From: Acidocella aromatica
Lineage (GTDB): Bacteria; Pseudomonadota; Alphaproteobacteria; Acetobacterales; Acetobacteraceae
Assembly: GCF_014201825.1 (NCBI RefSeq)
Contig: NZ_JACHFJ010000001.1
Coordinates: forward strand, 1-64,000
Reading direction: 5' to 3'
DNA length: 64,000 nt
Position 1 is the stretch's first letter, and every line of letters starts with the position of its first letter. Under the pieces are notes generated by a model. That model had not been told where the DNA came from, ran no database searches, and saw only the letters and a program-made list of their open reading frames with translations. Below are positions 9,408-19,773 of this stretch, one piece after another. A program made the translations under genes and the position numbers.

Positions 9408-10434
9408 CGTGAACGCCTCCGCCACCGCCGAGTTCGAGGCGCTGACGCAACGGGGCCGGGAGTTTCTCGGCACCGAATACGCCATCATGGCTGGCGCGAT
9501 GAGCTGGGTGAGCGAGCGCCATCTGGTCTCCGCCATCTCCAATGCCGGCGGGTTCGGCGTGCTCGCCTGCGGGGCGATGCCGCCCGAGTTGCTGGAGAAG
9601 GAGATCGAGGCCACCAAAGCGCTGACGGATAAGCCCTTCGGCGTGAACCTCATCACCATGCACCCGCAGCTAGCGGATCTGATCCAGGTCTGCGTGCGGC
9701 AGAAAGTCAGCCATGTGGTATTCGCGGGCGGCATTCCCTCCTCCGCACATATCAAGGCCGCCAAGGAAGGTGGTGCCAAGGTTATCGCCTTCGCCCCGGC
9801 CCTAGTGCTGGCCAAGCGGCTGGTGAAGTCCGGCGTGGATGCGCTGGTGATCGAGGGCTCCGAGGCGGGCGGGCATATCGGCCCAGTCTCGCTGACCGTG
9901 CTGGCGCAGGAGATCCTACCACATATCCGCGAGGTGCCGGTATTCGTGGCCGGTGGCTTGGGACGTGGCGAGGCCATTCTGGGGTATCTGGAGATGGGTG
10001 CGGCTGGCGCGCAGCTTGGCACGCTGTTCGCGGCGTCCAAGGAAAGCATCGCGCACGAGAACTTCAAGAAGGCGTTCCTGAAGGCCGCGGCGCGCGACGC
10101 GCTGCCGAGCGTGCAACTCGACGATCGCTTCCCCGTCATCCCCGTGCGCGGGCTGATGAACGAGGGCACCAAGCGCTTCATGCGGCATCAGGCCGAGGTG
10201 GTGCAGAAATTCCAGGAGGGCAAGCTGGACAAGACCGCCGCACAGCTGGAAATCGAGCATTTCTGGGCGGGCGCGCTGCGCCGTGCGGTCATCGAGGGCG
10301 ATGTGGAACACGGCTCGGTCATGGCCGGGCAGTCCGTTGGTATGGTCACAGAGATCCTGCCGGTGGCCGAGATTCTGGCGGCGTTGAAGGCCCAGGCCAT
10401 CGCCGCCCTGGCCGCGCGTGCCGCCCGAAGCTGA
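9400..10434 (+). CDS. Nitronate monooxygenase / FabK-like flavoprotein
   Basis: A 344-residue FMN-dependent TIM-barrel protein of the 2-nitropropane dioxygenase family. Signatures: YAIMAGAMSWVSERHLVSAISNAGGFGVL at the start, KPFGVNLI, EGSEAGGHIG with the active-site His, and FVAGGLGRGEAILGYLEMGA for FMN phosphate binding. Members detoxify nitronates or act as enoyl-ACP reductases (FabK); sequence alone does not decide between them. It overlaps lysC by 8 bases and ptsP by 17 bases, so the three are probably one transcript. Confidence 0.85.
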   Translation: MLDVNASATAEFEALTQRGREFLGTEYAIMAGAMSWVSERHLVSAISNAGGFGVLACGAMPPELLEKEIEATKALTDKPFGVNLITMHPQLADLIQVCVRQKVSHVVFAGGIPSSAHIKAAKEGGAKVIAFAPALVLAKRLVKSGVDALVIEGSEAGGHIGPVSLTVLAQEILPHIREVPVFVAGGLGRGEAILGYLEMGAAGAQLGTLFAASKESIAHENFKKAFLKAAARDALPSVQLDDRFPVIPVRGLMNEGTKRFMRHQAEVVQKFQEGKLDKTAAQLEIEHFWAGALRRAVIEGDVEHGSVMAGQSVGMVTEILPVAEILAALKAQAIAALAARAARS

Positions 10435-12685
10435 AACCACGCCCAAGCGGCGCAAACGCAAGCCGAAACTCGGCGATACGCGGCATCTTTTTGCTGCACT
10501 GCGGGAGCATCTTGCCTCCGGCACCGCCAGCCTGGCCGATTTTGCCAAGCTGGTGGCCGAGGGGCTGGCGACCGATTCCAGCGTCATCTACGTCACCCGG
10601 CCGGGCGAACAGCTTGAACTCGCGGCTACCTTTGGCCTGAACGTCAGTGCCGTGGGGCATACAAGGCTGCGGGTGGGCGAAGGCATCATCGGCATGACCG
10701 CCGCCTCCGGCGACATCATGAACCTCGCCGACGCGCAAAACCATCCGCGCTACGCCTACCGCCCCGAGCTTGGCGAAGAGAACATGGCCTCGACACTCGC
10801 CGTGCCGGTGAAGCGCGCCGGGCGCACGCTCGGAGTGATCGCCGTGATGTCGCGCGAGGCGCGCGTCTACACGCCGCTGGAGGTGGAGGCGCTGGCCACC
10901 GTGGCCATGCTGCTAGCCGAGATCCTGGCCAAGGCCGGGGCCACCGATGTCGGCGAGGAAGGCTTCTCCGAGACCCTGCCCCGGCGCTATCCGGGCTATG
11001 TACTGTCCTCCGGCATCGCGCGCGGCAAGATATTACCCTATGGCGCCGCCGCTCCCATCGCCCGCCTGCTCACCGACGACCCGGAAGCCGAGCTGAAACG
11101 CCTCGATAAGGCCGTGGAGGAGGCAAACAAGAGCCTCGATGGGCTGATCGCCGGTACCCTGCCCGGCGGCGGCACCCCGCGCGACGTGCTGGACGCCTAC
11201 CGCATGGTGGCGCAGTCCTCTGGCTGGCTGACCCAGGTGCGCGACGCGATCAATGACGGCCTGACCGCCGAAACCGCCGTGGACAAGGTGGCGCGCAACC
11301 TGCGCGAGCGCATGCGCCGCATTGCCGACCCGTATTTGCGCGAGCGCCTTGCCGATATCGAGGACATGGTCGGGCGGCTGATGGTGGCCCTTGGTGGTAT
11401 GGCGCCCAAGCCCGAGCGGGCGGATGGCTACATCCTGTTGGTGCGCCGCCTAGGCCCTGCCGATCTGCTAGACTGGCATTCGCGCGGCATCGCCGGTGTG
11501 GCGATCGAGGAAGCCAGCCCCTCCGGCCATGCTGCCATCCTGGCCCGCGCGCTGGGGCTGCCCGCGCTGCAGGTGGACCGTGGCGCCGTGGAAATCGCGC
11601 AGGAGGACGACCCGGCCCTGCTGGATGCCGAGGGCGGCACGCTGATCCTACGCCCGGAGCCGGAGGTGGTGCAGGTTTATGACCGCGCGCTGGAAGCCCG
11701 CACGGTACGCGCCGCGGCACTGGCGGCGTACCGGGATCTTCCGGCCATCACCAAGGATGGCACCGAATTCACGCTGATGCTGAATGTCGGGCTGGCTATG
11801 GAGTTGGACCAGCTGGACAAGACCGGCGCGGATGGCATCGGGCTGTATCGTACCGAGATCGCGGCGCTGGCGGCGGGGGGCATCCCCGATGTAGCGGGCC
11901 AGGCGGCGGAATATGGCCGGGTGCTGGACCGCGCGAACGGTAAGAAGGTGCAGTTCCGCACGCTCGACCTCGGCGCCGACAAACTGCTGCCAGGCGAAGC
12001 CTCCATGGGCGAGGAAAACCCGGCCATGGGCTGGCGGTCGTTGCGCGTGGCGCTGGACCGCCCAGCCATTCTGCGCCGCCAGCTCCGCGCTCTGCTGCTC
12101 GGCGCACAGGGGCGGCCGCTCTCCATAATGTTCCCCATGGTGGCCACGGTGGAAGAATTCCGTACCGCCCGCGACCTGCTGGAAGCCGAGGCGGCGCGTA
12201 TCCGCCCCGCGCCTGAGCGGCTTGAGGCGGGCACCATGCTGGAAGTTCCCGCTTTGCTGTTCCAGCTCCCCGGCCTGCTGGCCGAGGCGGATTTCATCTC
12301 GGTGGGCACCAACGACCTGATGCAGTTCCTCTTCGCCGCTGATCGCGGCACGCCGGAACTGGTCGACCGTTACGACACGCTCTCCGCCCCGGTGCTGGAG
12401 TTGCTGGAAAAGCTGGTCACCTATTGCCAGGAAGCAGGGGTGCCGCTTTCCGTCTGCGGCGAGGCCGCCGGGCGGCCGCTCGACGCGCTGGCGTTCGCGG
12501 CGCTGGGAATCACCACGCTGTCGATGTCCGGCAACGCCATTCTGCCGGTGAAAGCCGTGCTGGTGGAGGCGGATTTGACCAAGCTGCGCCCGGTTCTGCG
12601 CGAGTTGCGCCGGGCGGGGGCAGCGGGTGGAAGCATCAGGGAACCGCTCGCGGCCTGGGCGCGAGAGCATAATCTGGCGATTTGA
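10418..12685 (+). CDS. ptsP: Phosphoenolpyruvate-protein phosphotransferase, nitrogen PTS enzyme I
   Basis: EI-Ntr takes phosphate from PEP and passes it to NPr in the regulatory nitrogen phosphotransfer system. The 755-residue protein has an N-terminal GAF domain (about 20-170; EGIIGMTAASGDIMNLADAQ), the PEP-utilising N domain, a swivelling phospho-His domain with H371 in SPSGHAAILARALGLPAL, and a C-terminal PEP-binding barrel with DGIGLYRTEI, FRTLDLGADK and the LSVCGEAAGRP cysteine. The start is GTG 10418, inside the previous gene. ptsP between lysC and prfA is a known alphaproteobacterial order. Confidence 0.95.
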   Translation: MPPEAETTPKRRKRKPKLGDTRHLFAALREHLASGTASLADFAKLVAEGLATDSSVIYVTRPGEQLELAATFGLNVSAVGHTRLRVGEGIIGMTAASGDIMNLADAQNHPRYAYRPELGEENMASTLAVPVKRAGRTLGVIAVMSREARVYTPLEVEALATVAMLLAEILAKAGATDVGEEGFSETLPRRYPGYVLSSGIARGKILPYGAAAPIARLLTDDPEAELKRLDKAVEEANKSLDGLIAGTLPGGGTPRDVLDAYRMVAQSSGWLTQVRDAINDGLTAETAVDKVARNLRERMRRIADPYLRERLADIEDMVGRLMVALGGMAPKPERADGYILLVRRLGPADLLDWHSRGIAGVAIEEASPSGHAAILARALGLPALQVDRGAVEIAQEDDPALLDAEGGTLILRPEPEVVQVYDRALEARTVRAAALAAYRDLPAITKDGTEFTLMLNVGLAMELDQLDKTGADGIGLYRTEIAALAAGGIPDVAGQAAEYGRVLDRANGKKVQFRTLDLGADKLLPGEASMGEENPAMGWRSLRVALDRPAILRRQLRALLLGAQGRPLSIMFPMVATVEEFRTARDLLEAEAARIRPAPERLEAGTMLEVPALLFQLPGLLAEADFISVGTNDLMQFLFAADRGTPELVDRYDTLSAPVLELLEKLVTYCQEAGVPLSVCGEAAGRPLDALAFAALGITTLSMSGNAILPVKAVLVEADLTKLRPVLRELRRAGAAGGSIREPLAAWAREHNLAI

Positions 12686-12719
12686 GAGTTGTGTTATTCA
12701 GGTATAGAAGCTGCACCAC

Positions 12720-13655
12720 ATGGCAGATGATCCGACCGATGTGATGGACCACGACCCGGGCGCCAGCGTGGCGCGCGTGGGGGCTGGCCTGCGCGAAGTG
12801 CGCGAGCGCCTGGGCTGGAAACTGCCCGATGTGGCGGAAGCCCTGCGCATCCGGCTTGAATATCTCGTGGCCATCGAGGAGGGCGACCTTACCCCCCTGC
12901 CCGGCCCGGCGTATCGCGTGGGGTTCGTCCGCGCTTATGCGCAGATTTTGGGGCTGGACGCCGAGGAAATCCTGCGCCGCTTCCGCCAAGCTGGCGGCCT
13001 GGGCGAGACGCAGAATGTGAGCCTGAAAGTGCTGGCCCCGGTGCCGGACCGAGGCGTGCCGCGCGGGGCTATCGCCCTGGTGGGCGTGGTGGCTGTGCTG
13101 GCCGGGTACGGCCTCTGGTACCATTTCACCGCCGATAACCAGCACCTGGCCTCCAAAGTGCCGCCCGTGCCCGCCGAACTCGCCCCCCTGGCCCTACCGC
13201 CCGAGGTGAAGCCCCCGGTCGCCGATACTCCCCCACCGACTACCGACAAGCCGGAAACCACTCCGGCCGCGCCTCAGACCGCAACCGCGCCCGCCCCCGA
13301 ATCACCGGCAACGCCGCCTCCTGCCGCAACGCCCGCCTCCCCGGCTCTCCTCGTTGCCCAACCCGCTGCGCCAGGCGCTGGCATGGTAATCACCGCCACG
13401 CAGGATGCCTGGGTGCAGGTGCAGGATTCCACCGGCAACATCCTGTTCAGCAAGGTGCTGCACGCGGGCGATAGCTGGCCCGTGCCGCAGGAATCCGGCC
13501 TGACCATGACCACCGGCAATGCCGGCGGCACCGAGATCGTCACCAACGGCACCGCCGGTGCGCCTTTGGGCGCCGTGGGCGTGGTGCTGCATAATTACGC
13601 GCTGACACCGCCAGCCGCGACCGCCAGCGCGCCCGCCTCTGGCACAACAAAATGA
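12720..13655 (+). CDS. RodZ-like helix-turn-helix membrane protein
   Basis: A 311-residue bitopic protein with the RodZ plan: cytoplasmic HTH domain (about 18-90; [20 protein letters not shown] and [16 protein letters not shown]), one membrane helix (about 116-136, [20 protein letters not shown]), a long Pro/Ala-rich periplasmic linker (about 140-225), and a C-terminal beta domain of the DUF4115 type (about 228-300; [20 protein letters not shown]). RodZ links MreB to the elongasome and sets rod shape. It lies just upstream of ispG, a common RodZ neighbourhood. Function is inferred from architecture. Confidence 0.85.
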   Translation: MADDPTDVMDHDPGASVARVGAGLREVRERLGWKLPDVAEALRIRLEYLVAIEEGDLTPLPGPAYRVGFVRAYAQILGLDAEEILRRFRQAGGLGETQNVSLKVLAPVPDRGVPRGAIALVGVVAVLAGYGLWYHFTADNQHLASKVPPVPAELAPLALPPEVKPPVADTPPPTTDKPETTPAAPQTATAPAPESPATPPPAATPASPALLVAQPAAPGAGMVITATQDAWVQVQDSTGNILFSKVLHAGDSWPVPQESGLTMTTGNAGGTEIVTNGTAGAPLGAVGVVLHNYALTPPAATASAPASGTTK

Positions 13656-13665
13656 TGGAGTGTGC

Positions 13666-14790
13666 ATGAACTACCGCGAATACCAGCAGATCGACCGCCG
13701 CAAGTCGCGCCAGATCAGCGTGGGCAATGTGAAGGTCGGTGGCGATGCGCCGATCTCCGTGCAGACCATGACCAACACGCTCACCACGGACGTGGAAGCC
13801 ACGGTGGCGCAGATCCTGCGCGCCGAGAAGGCGGGCGTGGATATCGTGCGCGTCTCCTGCCCGGATGAAGAGAGCACCGCGGCACTCAAGCACATCATCA
13901 AGCGCGTGAACGTGCCGGTGGTGGCGGACATTCACTTCCACTACAAGCGTGGGATCGAGGCCGCCGAGGCCGGTGCGGCCTGCCTGCGCATCAATCCGGG
14001 CAATATCGGCTCACCGGAGCGTGTCCGGGAAGTCATCAAGGCCGCGCGCGACCATAACTGCTCCATGCGTATCGGCGTGAACGCGGGCAGCCTGGAGAAG
14101 CATCTGCTGGAGAAATACGGCGAGCCCAACCCCGACGCGCTGGTGGAATCCGCGTTGGAGCACGCCAAGCTCCTACAGGACCACGACTTCCACGAGTTCA
14201 AGATCTCGGTGAAGGCGTCGGACGTGTTCATGGCCGTGGCGGCGTATCAGCAACTCGCCGAGCAATGCGACCACCCGCTGCATATCGGCATCACCGAGGC
14301 TGGCGGCAAGCGCGCGGGTACGGTGAAGTCCTCCATCGGCCTGGGCTCGCTGCTCTGGGCCGGTATTGGCGACACGATGCGCGTCTCCCTCTCCGCCGAG
14401 CCGGAAGAGGAAGTGCATGTCGGCTGGGACATCCTGAAATCGCTCGGCCTGCGTCATCGCGGCGTGCGTATCATCTCCTGCCCCTCCTGCGCGCGCCAGG
14501 GCTTCAACGTCATCAAGACCGTTGAAACGCTGGAGGAGCGCCTCGCGCATCTCGAGACGCCGATCACCCTCTCCATCATCGGCTGCGTGGTGAACGGCCC
14601 CGGCGAAGCGCTGATGACCGATATCGGCCTGACGGGCGGCGGTGGCGGACGCCACATGGTGTATGCCGCGGGCAAGACCGACCACACCATCCCCGAGGAA
14701 CAGATGATCGACCATCTGGTGGAGCTGGTGGAGACCAAAGCCGCGCAAATCGAGGCTGAAAAGGCCGCGGCCAAGCAAGCCGCGGAATAG
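13666..14790 (+). CDS. ispG: 4-hydroxy-3-methylbut-2-enyl diphosphate synthase (flavodoxin/ferredoxin)
   Basis: IspG converts methylerythritol cyclodiphosphate to HMBPP in the MEP isoprenoid pathway, using a [4Fe-4S] cluster. Cluster ligands C272 and C275 ([10 protein letters not shown]) and C307 ([10 protein letters not shown]) with the nearby Glu are present. The N-terminal TIM barrel starts at [14 protein letters not shown] chose ATG 13666 over GTG 13660 because the GATGGAG site ends about 7 bases before it; 374 residues result. A terminator-like hairpin follows the stop. The cluster links this enzyme to the suf genes in the same window. Confidence 0.96.
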   Translation: MNYREYQQIDRRKSRQISVGNVKVGGDAPISVQTMTNTLTTDVEATVAQILRAEKAGVDIVRVSCPDEESTAALKHIIKRVNVPVVADIHFHYKRGIEAAEAGAACLRINPGNIGSPERVREVIKAARDHNCSMRIGVNAGSLEKHLLEKYGEPNPDALVESALEHAKLLQDHDFHEFKISVKASDVFMAVAAYQQLAEQCDHPLHIGITEAGGKRAGTVKSSIGLGSLLWAGIGDTMRVSLSAEPEEEVHVGWDILKSLGLRHRGVRIISCPSCARQGFNVIKTVETLEERLAHLETPITLSIIGCVVNGPGEALMTDIGLTGGGGGRHMVYAAGKTDHTIPEEQMIDHLVELVETKAAQIEAEKAAAKQAAE

Positions 14791-14814
14791 TCCTCCCTTT
14801 TGCGTTTCATATCT

Positions 14815-14848
14815 TCCGGAGCGGGATGCCGCTCCGGATTTTTATTTT
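14815..14848 (+). terminator. Intrinsic terminator between ispG and hisS
   Basis: A perfect 10-base stem (14815-14824 with 14829-14838) with a 4-base GATG loop, followed directly by a T-rich run (TTTTTATTTT). It sits 25 bases after the ispG stop and ends about 12 bases before the hisS start, so either transcription stops here and hisS has another promoter source, or it is a partial terminator. Confidence 0.8.
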
Positions 14849-14860
14849 GATGGTGAACCT

Positions 14861-16084
14861 ATGGCGAATATCCTGCAACCTGTCCGTGGCACGCGCGATC
14901 TGATCGGCGAGGATGCCGCGCGGCATTTCCATGTCGTGGAGACGGCGCGGCGGATCACCTCGCTATACGGCTTCTCCGAGTGGCAGACGCCGATCTTCGA
15001 GGATACTAAGGTGTTCTCCCGCACGCTGGGCGAGACCTCGGACGTGGTGACCAAGGAGATGTACACCTTCGAGGATCGCGGCGGCGATTCCGTCACGTTG
15101 CGGCCAGAGGGCACGGCTGGGGTGTGCCGCGCTCTCATCACCAACGGCCTGACGCAGACCCTGCCGCAGAAAGTGTTCTACGCGGGCCCGATGTTCCGCT
15201 ACGAGCGCCCGCAGAAGGGCCGCTACCGCCAGTTCCACCAGATCGGCGTGGAGCTGCTTGGCCCGGCCACGCCGCTGGCCGACGCCGAAATCATCTCCAT
15301 GGGCTGGCGCATCTTGCAGGAGCTGGGCATCGCCAAGGATGTGGTGCTGCACATCAACACGCTGGGCGACACCGAATCCCGCGCCGCCTACCGGGCCAAG
15401 CTCGTCGAGTATTTCAGCAAGTTCCTGGGCGACCTCTCGGAAGACAGCAAGCTGCGCCTGGAGAAGAACCCGCTGCGCATCCTCGATTCCAAGGATGAGG
15501 GGGATAAGAAGATCGTCGCCGATGCGCCGCAGATGCAGGATTGCATGACGGACGAGGCCAAGGCGTTCTACGAAACGCTGCTAGGCTACCTCACCGCCTT
15601 CGGCGTGCCACACCAGCACAACCCGCACATCGTGCGCGGGCTGGATTACTATAACCACACCGCCTTCGAGTTCGTGACCACGGCGCTCGGCGCCCAGGGC
15701 ACCGTGCTGGCTGGCGGGCGCTATGACGGTCTCGTGGAACAAATGGGCGGCCCCGCCGTACCGGGCGTGGGCTGGGCGGCGGGCATCGAGCGCCTCTCCA
15801 TGCTCATCGACGCCCCTGCCCGCGCGGCCCTGCCGGTGGCGGTGATCCCGATGGCAGGCGATTGCGAGGCCAAGGCGCTGGAGATTCTTACGCAGCTCCG
15901 CGCCCATAACATCGCCGCCGAGATCGCCTATTCAGGCAACGCCAAGAAGCGCCTGGAGCGCGCCAACAAGTCCGGCTCCGTGTTCGCCGTGCTGGTGGGC
16001 GAGGACATCAAGCTCAAGAACCTCGCCAGCGGCGAGCAGCAGGATGTGACGTCCGAGGCGCTGCCCGGCCTTTTGCGCGCATGA
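14861..16084 (+). CDS. hisS: Histidine--tRNA ligase
   Basis: Charges tRNA-His. The 407-residue class II synthetase shows the start [15 protein letters not shown], motif 2 [21 protein letters not shown] (split here by eye), the histidine A loop [13 protein letters not shown], motif 3 [14 protein letters not shown] with [11 protein letters not shown], and an anticodon-binding C-terminal domain. Length is normal. No clear Shine-Dalgarno is seen before ATG 14861. It is preceded by a terminator-like hairpin and overlaps prfA by ATGA, so hisS-prfA-prmC look co-translated. Confidence 0.96.
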   Translation: MANILQPVRGTRDLIGEDAARHFHVVETARRITSLYGFSEWQTPIFEDTKVFSRTLGETSDVVTKEMYTFEDRGGDSVTLRPEGTAGVCRALITNGLTQTLPQKVFYAGPMFRYERPQKGRYRQFHQIGVELLGPATPLADAEIISMGWRILQELGIAKDVVLHINTLGDTESRAAYRAKLVEYFSKFLGDLSEDSKLRLEKNPLRILDSKDEGDKKIVADAPQMQDCMTDEAKAFYETLLGYLTAFGVPHQHNPHIVRGLDYYNHTAFEFVTTALGAQGTVLAGGRYDGLVEQMGGPAVPGVGWAAGIERLSMLIDAPARAALPVAVIPMAGDCEAKALEILTQLRAHNIAAEIAYSGNAKKRLERANKSGSVFAVLVGEDIKLKNLASGEQQDVTSEALPGLLRA

Positions 16085-17142
16085 ACGCCAATCTGGAGCA
16101 GAAACTCGACCGCATTCTCGCCCGGGCCGAGGAGCTGCGCTTCATGCTCTCCGGCACGCTGGCGGGCGATGCGTTCGTGAAGGCGTCGAAGGAGTTGGCC
16201 GAGCTGGAGCCTGTGGAGGAGAAGATCACCGAACTGCGCGGTGCCGAGAAGCAGATGAAGGAGGCCGAAGCGCTGCTGGCCGACCCGGAGATGAAGGATC
16301 TGGCCGAAGCCGAATACCATGAGCTGAAGGCCCGGCTGCCGGAGATGGAAATGGCCGTGCGCCTCGCGCTCTTGCCCAAGGATGAAGCCGATGACCGCGC
16401 CGGCATCCTGGAAATCCGCCCCGCCGCCGGTGGCGATGAGGCCGGGCTGTTCGCGGGCGAACTGTTCGCGGCTTACCAGAAATACGCGCAATCCCAGGGC
16501 TGGCGCTTCGAGGTGCTGGAATACGACGAGAACGAGCTGGGCGGCGTGAAGAGCGCCATGGCCGAGATCACCGGCAAATCCGTGTTCGCCAAGTTGAAAT
16601 TCGAATCAGGCGTGCACCGGGTGCAGCGCGTGCCCGCCACCGAGACCCAAGGACGCATCCACACCTCCACCGTGACCGTGGCCGTGCTGCCGGAGGCCGA
16701 AGAGGTGGATGTGGATATCAACGAATCCGACCTGCGCATCGATGTCTACCGCGCCTCCGGCGCTGGCGGCCAACATGTGAACAAGACCGAGTCGGCGGTG
16801 CGAATCACTCATATCCCCACCGGTATCGTGGTGGCGATGCAGGAAGAGCGCAGCCAGCACAAGAACCGCGCCAAGGCGATGAAGATCCTGCGCTCGCGCA
16901 TGTTCGAGCAGCAGCGCGCCAGCGTGGATGCCAGCCGCGCCGCCGACCGTAAGGGCCAAGTGGGCACCGGCGACCGCTCGGAGCGCATCCGCACCTACAA
17001 CTTTCCGCAAGGACGCGTGACCGACCACCGCATCAACCTGACCCTGCACAAGATCGACCGGGTGATGCTGGGCGAGTTCGACGACATCATCGACGCGCTG
17101 ATCGCCGAGGACCAGGCGGCCCGGCTGGCGGCGGAGAATTGA
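16081..17142 (+). CDS. prfA: Peptide chain release factor 1
   Basis: RF1 recognises UAA and UAG and triggers peptide release. The 353-residue protein carries the GGQ motif at 229-231 ([15 protein letters not shown]), whose Gln is methylated by the product of the next gene, prmC. The codon-recognition loop is expected around [14 protein letters not shown], which contains the RF1 type PAT motif. The start overlaps hisS (ATGA) and the stop overlaps the TTG start of prmC (TTGA). Confidence 0.97.
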   Translation: MNANLEQKLDRILARAEELRFMLSGTLAGDAFVKASKELAELEPVEEKITELRGAEKQMKEAEALLADPEMKDLAEAEYHELKARLPEMEMAVRLALLPKDEADDRAGILEIRPAAGGDEAGLFAGELFAAYQKYAQSQGWRFEVLEYDENELGGVKSAMAEITGKSVFAKLKFESGVHRVQRVPATETQGRIHTSTVTVAVLPEAEEVDVDINESDLRIDVYRASGAGGQHVNKTESAVRITHIPTGIVVAMQEERSQHKNRAKAMKILRSRMFEQQRASVDASRAADRKGQVGTGDRSERIRTYNFPQGRVTDHRINLTLHKIDRVMLGEFDDIIDALIAEDQAARLAAEN

Positions 17143-17963
17143 TCCGCACCGCCGACGCGCTGGCCCAGATCACTGCCCGCCTGAAAGACGCCGGCATCGA
17201 GGAACCGCGCCGCGAGGCGAGGCTGTTGCTGGCCGCCGCCCTTGGCACCAGCGCTGGCGGACTGCTGGCTCGCGATGAGGTGGACGAAACCGCCTACGAG
17301 CCTTTGCTCGCCCGGCGCGTGGCGCGTGAGCCGCTGGCCTATATCACCGGGCACAGGGAGTTCTGGGGGCTGGATTTCCTCGTCTCCCCGGCAACCCTCA
17401 TCCCCCGCCCGGATACGGAGACGCTGATCGAGGCCGTCCTCGATTCGGGACTGCAACCGCGCACAGTGCTGGACCTCGGCACCGGCACGGGCTGCCTGCT
17501 TCTGGCAACACTGCATGAATTCCGCGCCGCTTTCGGCGTGGGCGTGGATTTGAACCCGGAAGCTGCCGCCCTGGCCCGGCGCAATGCCGAGCACCTGGGG
17601 CTTGGCACTCGCGCGGTGTTCCTGGCCGGAAGCTGGGCTGACGCGCTGGATACGAAATTTGACCTTGTGCTTTCCAACCCGCCTTACATCGAAAGCGCTG
17701 ATATCCCTGAGTTAATGCCAGAAGTAGCAGGTTACGAACCGGGCCGTGCCCTGGATGGCGGCGCGGATGGGCTGGATGCCTACAAGGCGATTATTGCCGT
17801 CCTGCCCCAGATTTTATCGGAAAATGGCATGGCGGTGCTTGAACTCGGGGCGGGACAGGCACCATCTGTAACCCTGCTATCCGAGGCGGCGGGGTTCACC
17901 TGCGCCACGAAGCAGGATCTGGCCGGTATCGAGCGCGCTGCATTGCTCAGATTTCGCAAATAA
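17139..17963 (+). CDS. prmC: Peptide chain release factor N5-glutamine methyltransferase
   Basis: PrmC methylates the GGQ glutamine of release factors with SAM. The 274-residue protein has the N-terminal helical domain ([15 protein letters not shown]), SAM loop [16 protein letters not shown], and the catalytic NPPY motif starting at N180 ([11 protein letters not shown]). Translation starts at TTG 17139 overlapping the prfA stop, so synthesis is tightly coupled to that of its substrate. Confidence 0.95.
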   Translation: MIRTADALAQITARLKDAGIEEPRREARLLLAAALGTSAGGLLARDEVDETAYEPLLARRVAREPLAYITGHREFWGLDFLVSPATLIPRPDTETLIEAVLDSGLQPRTVLDLGTGTGCLLLATLHEFRAAFGVGVDLNPEAAALARRNAEHLGLGTRAVFLAGSWADALDTKFDLVLSNPPYIESADIPELMPEVAGYEPGRALDGGADGLDAYKAIIAVLPQILSENGMAVLELGAGQAPSVTLLSEAAGFTCATKQDLAGIERAALLRFRK

Positions 17964-18107
17964 ACAATTGGCAGAACGTCATAATACGGCTAAGCACAAG
18001 CTTGCGCGGGCTGTTTTGCCTCGAGTCTCCAAAAATCAAGGGGACGGCCACGAGTGGCGTATGACGCCGCAGCGCGCAAGTCAGCATACGAGGATAGACA
18101 AGAGCCT

Positions 18108-18953
18108 ATGAATATGAAGCGCATGCGTGGCCGCGGGCATCGCCAGGGGGGCGGTGGCGGAAGCGGGTTTCGCAACCAGCAGAACGGCATTCCGCTCAAC
18201 CGCAACCATGTGTTCGATAGCTCCGGCCCGGAAATGCGGGTACGTGGCACGGCGCAGCAACTCTACGACAAATACACCCAACTGGCGCGCGATGCCGCCA
18301 GCGGGGGCGACCGTGTGCTGGGCGAAGCCTATTACCAGCATGCCGAGCATTATTTCCGCATCATCAGCGCCATCAACCAGGCGCAGGGCCTGCCGCCTCC
18401 GGGCCAGGGCGGGCAGCAGCAGGGTGGCGAGTTCCAGCGCCGCGAAACAGCCGAGGGCGGCGAGACCCAGGGCGAGCACCGCGAACAGCAGCCGCGCCAC
18501 GAGAACCGCCAGGAAGGCCGTCAGGACAACCGCGAGCACCGGGAACACCGGCAGCAGCAGGAACGACGCTTCGAGCCGCGCCAGCAGCGCCAGGAATTCC
18601 AGCCGCGCGAGCGCAACGAGCAGCGCGGCGAGCGCCAGTTCCGCCCGGCGGCACCGATCGCGGAAACGCCAATCGACATCAGCTCCGCCCTGGAAGCCGA
18701 GTTGCAGGCCGCCGCGGCAGCGCCCGCCGGTCTTGGCGAACAGCCTAACGTGCAAGCTGAACAGCCAGTAGTGCAGGCCGAGCTGCCGATCGTGCCGGAG
18801 CCGCGCGCCATCCCCATCATTCCCGATGCCCCGCCCGCCCCGATTGAAGCCGTGGCGGAAGAGGAGCCTGCCGCTACCCCCGCGCCGCGCCGCCCACGAG
18901 GCCGCCCGCGCACCAAGCCGGTGGCAGCCGAGACTGAGAAAGTCTCCGAATAA
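18108..18953 (+). CDS. DUF4167 domain-containing protein
   Basis: The start MNMKRMRGRGHRQGG and the segment DSSGPEMRVRGTAQQLYDKY...GEAYYQHAEHYFRII (about 30-85) mark the alphaproteobacterial DUF4167 family, which regularly follows prmC. The rest is disordered: a Gln/Glu/Arg-rich middle (about 100-190) and an Ala/Pro-rich acidic end. The basic Arg/Gly-rich N-terminus suggests RNA or ribosome binding, but no function is established here. I chose ATG 18108 over the in-frame upstream start at 18054, because the family begins at MKRMRGRG. A terminator follows. Confidence 0.85.
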   Translation: MNMKRMRGRGHRQGGGGGSGFRNQQNGIPLNRNHVFDSSGPEMRVRGTAQQLYDKYTQLARDAASGGDRVLGEAYYQHAEHYFRIISAINQAQGLPPPGQGGQQQGGEFQRRETAEGGETQGEHREQQPRHENRQEGRQDNREHREHRQQQERRFEPRQQRQEFQPRERNEQRGERQFRPAAPIAETPIDISSALEAELQAAAAAPAGLGEQPNVQAEQPVVQAELPIVPEPRAIPIIPDAPPAPIEAVAEEEPAATPAPRRPRGRPRTKPVAAETEKVSE

Positions 18954-18956
18954 AAG

Positions 18957-18983
18957 AAAAGGCCGGGAAATCCCGGCCTTTTT
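18957..18983. terminator. Bidirectional terminator between DUF4167 gene and infC
   Basis: Inverted repeat AAAAGGCCGGGA / TCCCGGCCTTTTT with a 2-base centre. It has a T-run on the plus strand and, because of the preceding A-run, also on the minus strand, so it can end both convergent genes. Confidence 0.88.
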
Positions 18984-19010
18984 CGTATCTGCAAGAAATC
19001 GTGCGGCGCC

Positions 19011-19550
19011 TTATTTGGGCGCCAGCACCATCACCATCTGCCGGTTTTCCATCTTCGGCATCTGCTCGACCTTGGTATCGGTCTCCATATCGCCACGGAT
19101 GCGCTCCAGCACCTTCACGCCCAGCTCCTGGTGCGCCATTTCGCGGCCGCGGAAGCGCAGCGTGACCTTCACCTTGTCGCCCTCGCCGATGAATGACTTC
19201 ATCGCGCGCAGCTTCACCTGGTAGTCGTTCTCGTCGATATTGGGGCGAACTTTCACCTCCTTGATCTCGACGATCTTCTGCCTCTTGCGCGCCTCGTTGC
19301 GCTTCTTCTGCTGCTCGAACTTGAACTTGCCGTAGTCGAGGATCTTGGCCACGGGCGGTTCGGCGTTCGGGCTAATTTCAACCAGGTCGAGACCCACGGC
19401 GTAAGCACGTGCGATCGCGTCCCGGGTGCTGAGCACGCCGATCATTTCGCCGTCCTGGTCGATCAGACGAACCTGCGGAATTCTGATTTCTTCGTTGACC
19501 CGGGGCCCCTCGCGGGATGGCGGGGCGGGTGGCGCTGGCGGTCTGGCTAT
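19011..19550 (-). CDS. infC: Translation initiation factor IF-3, AUA start codon
   Basis: IF-3 keeps 30S subunits free and checks start-codon pairing. From 19550 the product is 179 residues, the normal IF-3 length: [20 protein letters not shown], then the N domain ([20 protein letters not shown]), the lysine-rich linker ([18 protein letters not shown]) and the C domain ending QMVMVLAPK. No ATG, GTG or TTG fits the N-terminus. The codon at 19548-19550 is ATA, 6 bases after a perfect AGGAGAC (19557-19563). Rare AUU/AUC/AUA starts are known for infC and underlie its autoregulation. A longer frame to 19973 would run into the divergent DUF2189 gene. rpmI and rplT do not follow. Confidence 0.93.
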   Translation of the reverse strand: MARPPAPPAPPSREGPRVNEEIRIPQVRLIDQDGEMIGVLSTRDAIARAYAVGLDLVEISPNAEPPVAKILDYGKFKFEQQKKRNEARKRQKIVEIKEVKVRPNIDENDYQVKLRAMKSFIGEGDKVKVTLRFRGREMAHQELGVKVLERIRGDMETDTKVEQMPKMENRQMVMVLAPK

Positions 19551-19563
19551 TGGGAAGTCTCCT
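19548..19563 (-). promoter_or_regulatory. infC ribosome binding site and AUA start
   Basis: On the minus strand AGGAGAC (19563-19557) is followed by six bases and ATA (19550-19548) in frame with IF-3. This decides the start. Discrimination against AUA by IF-3 itself would give negative feedback on infC translation, as known for the AUU start of E. coli infC; that mechanism is inferred here. Confidence 0.75.
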
Positions 19564-19773
19564 GTTACGGTTACGGAGTATGGCCTTAGGGCAAAATGGC
19601 CCGGAAATGCAATCCGCTCGAGTGCTGGGGGATGAAATCTTCCCCGCCATGGGTTGCCGCGGGAGATTAGCTCAAATTCACCCAAGGTTAAGGCAAAACC
19701 GCCGGAACCTGCGGGAATAATGCCTATGTCCGCGCAATAGCCAAGAACAAACGCGGCTACGGAGGATAAGGTC

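Noticed and set aside
8031-10181. 716-residue open frame on the minus strand opposite lysC and the next gene
   Set aside because: It is antisense to two well-recognised genes; its His/Ala/Gly-rich composition is typical of shadow frames in high-GC DNA.
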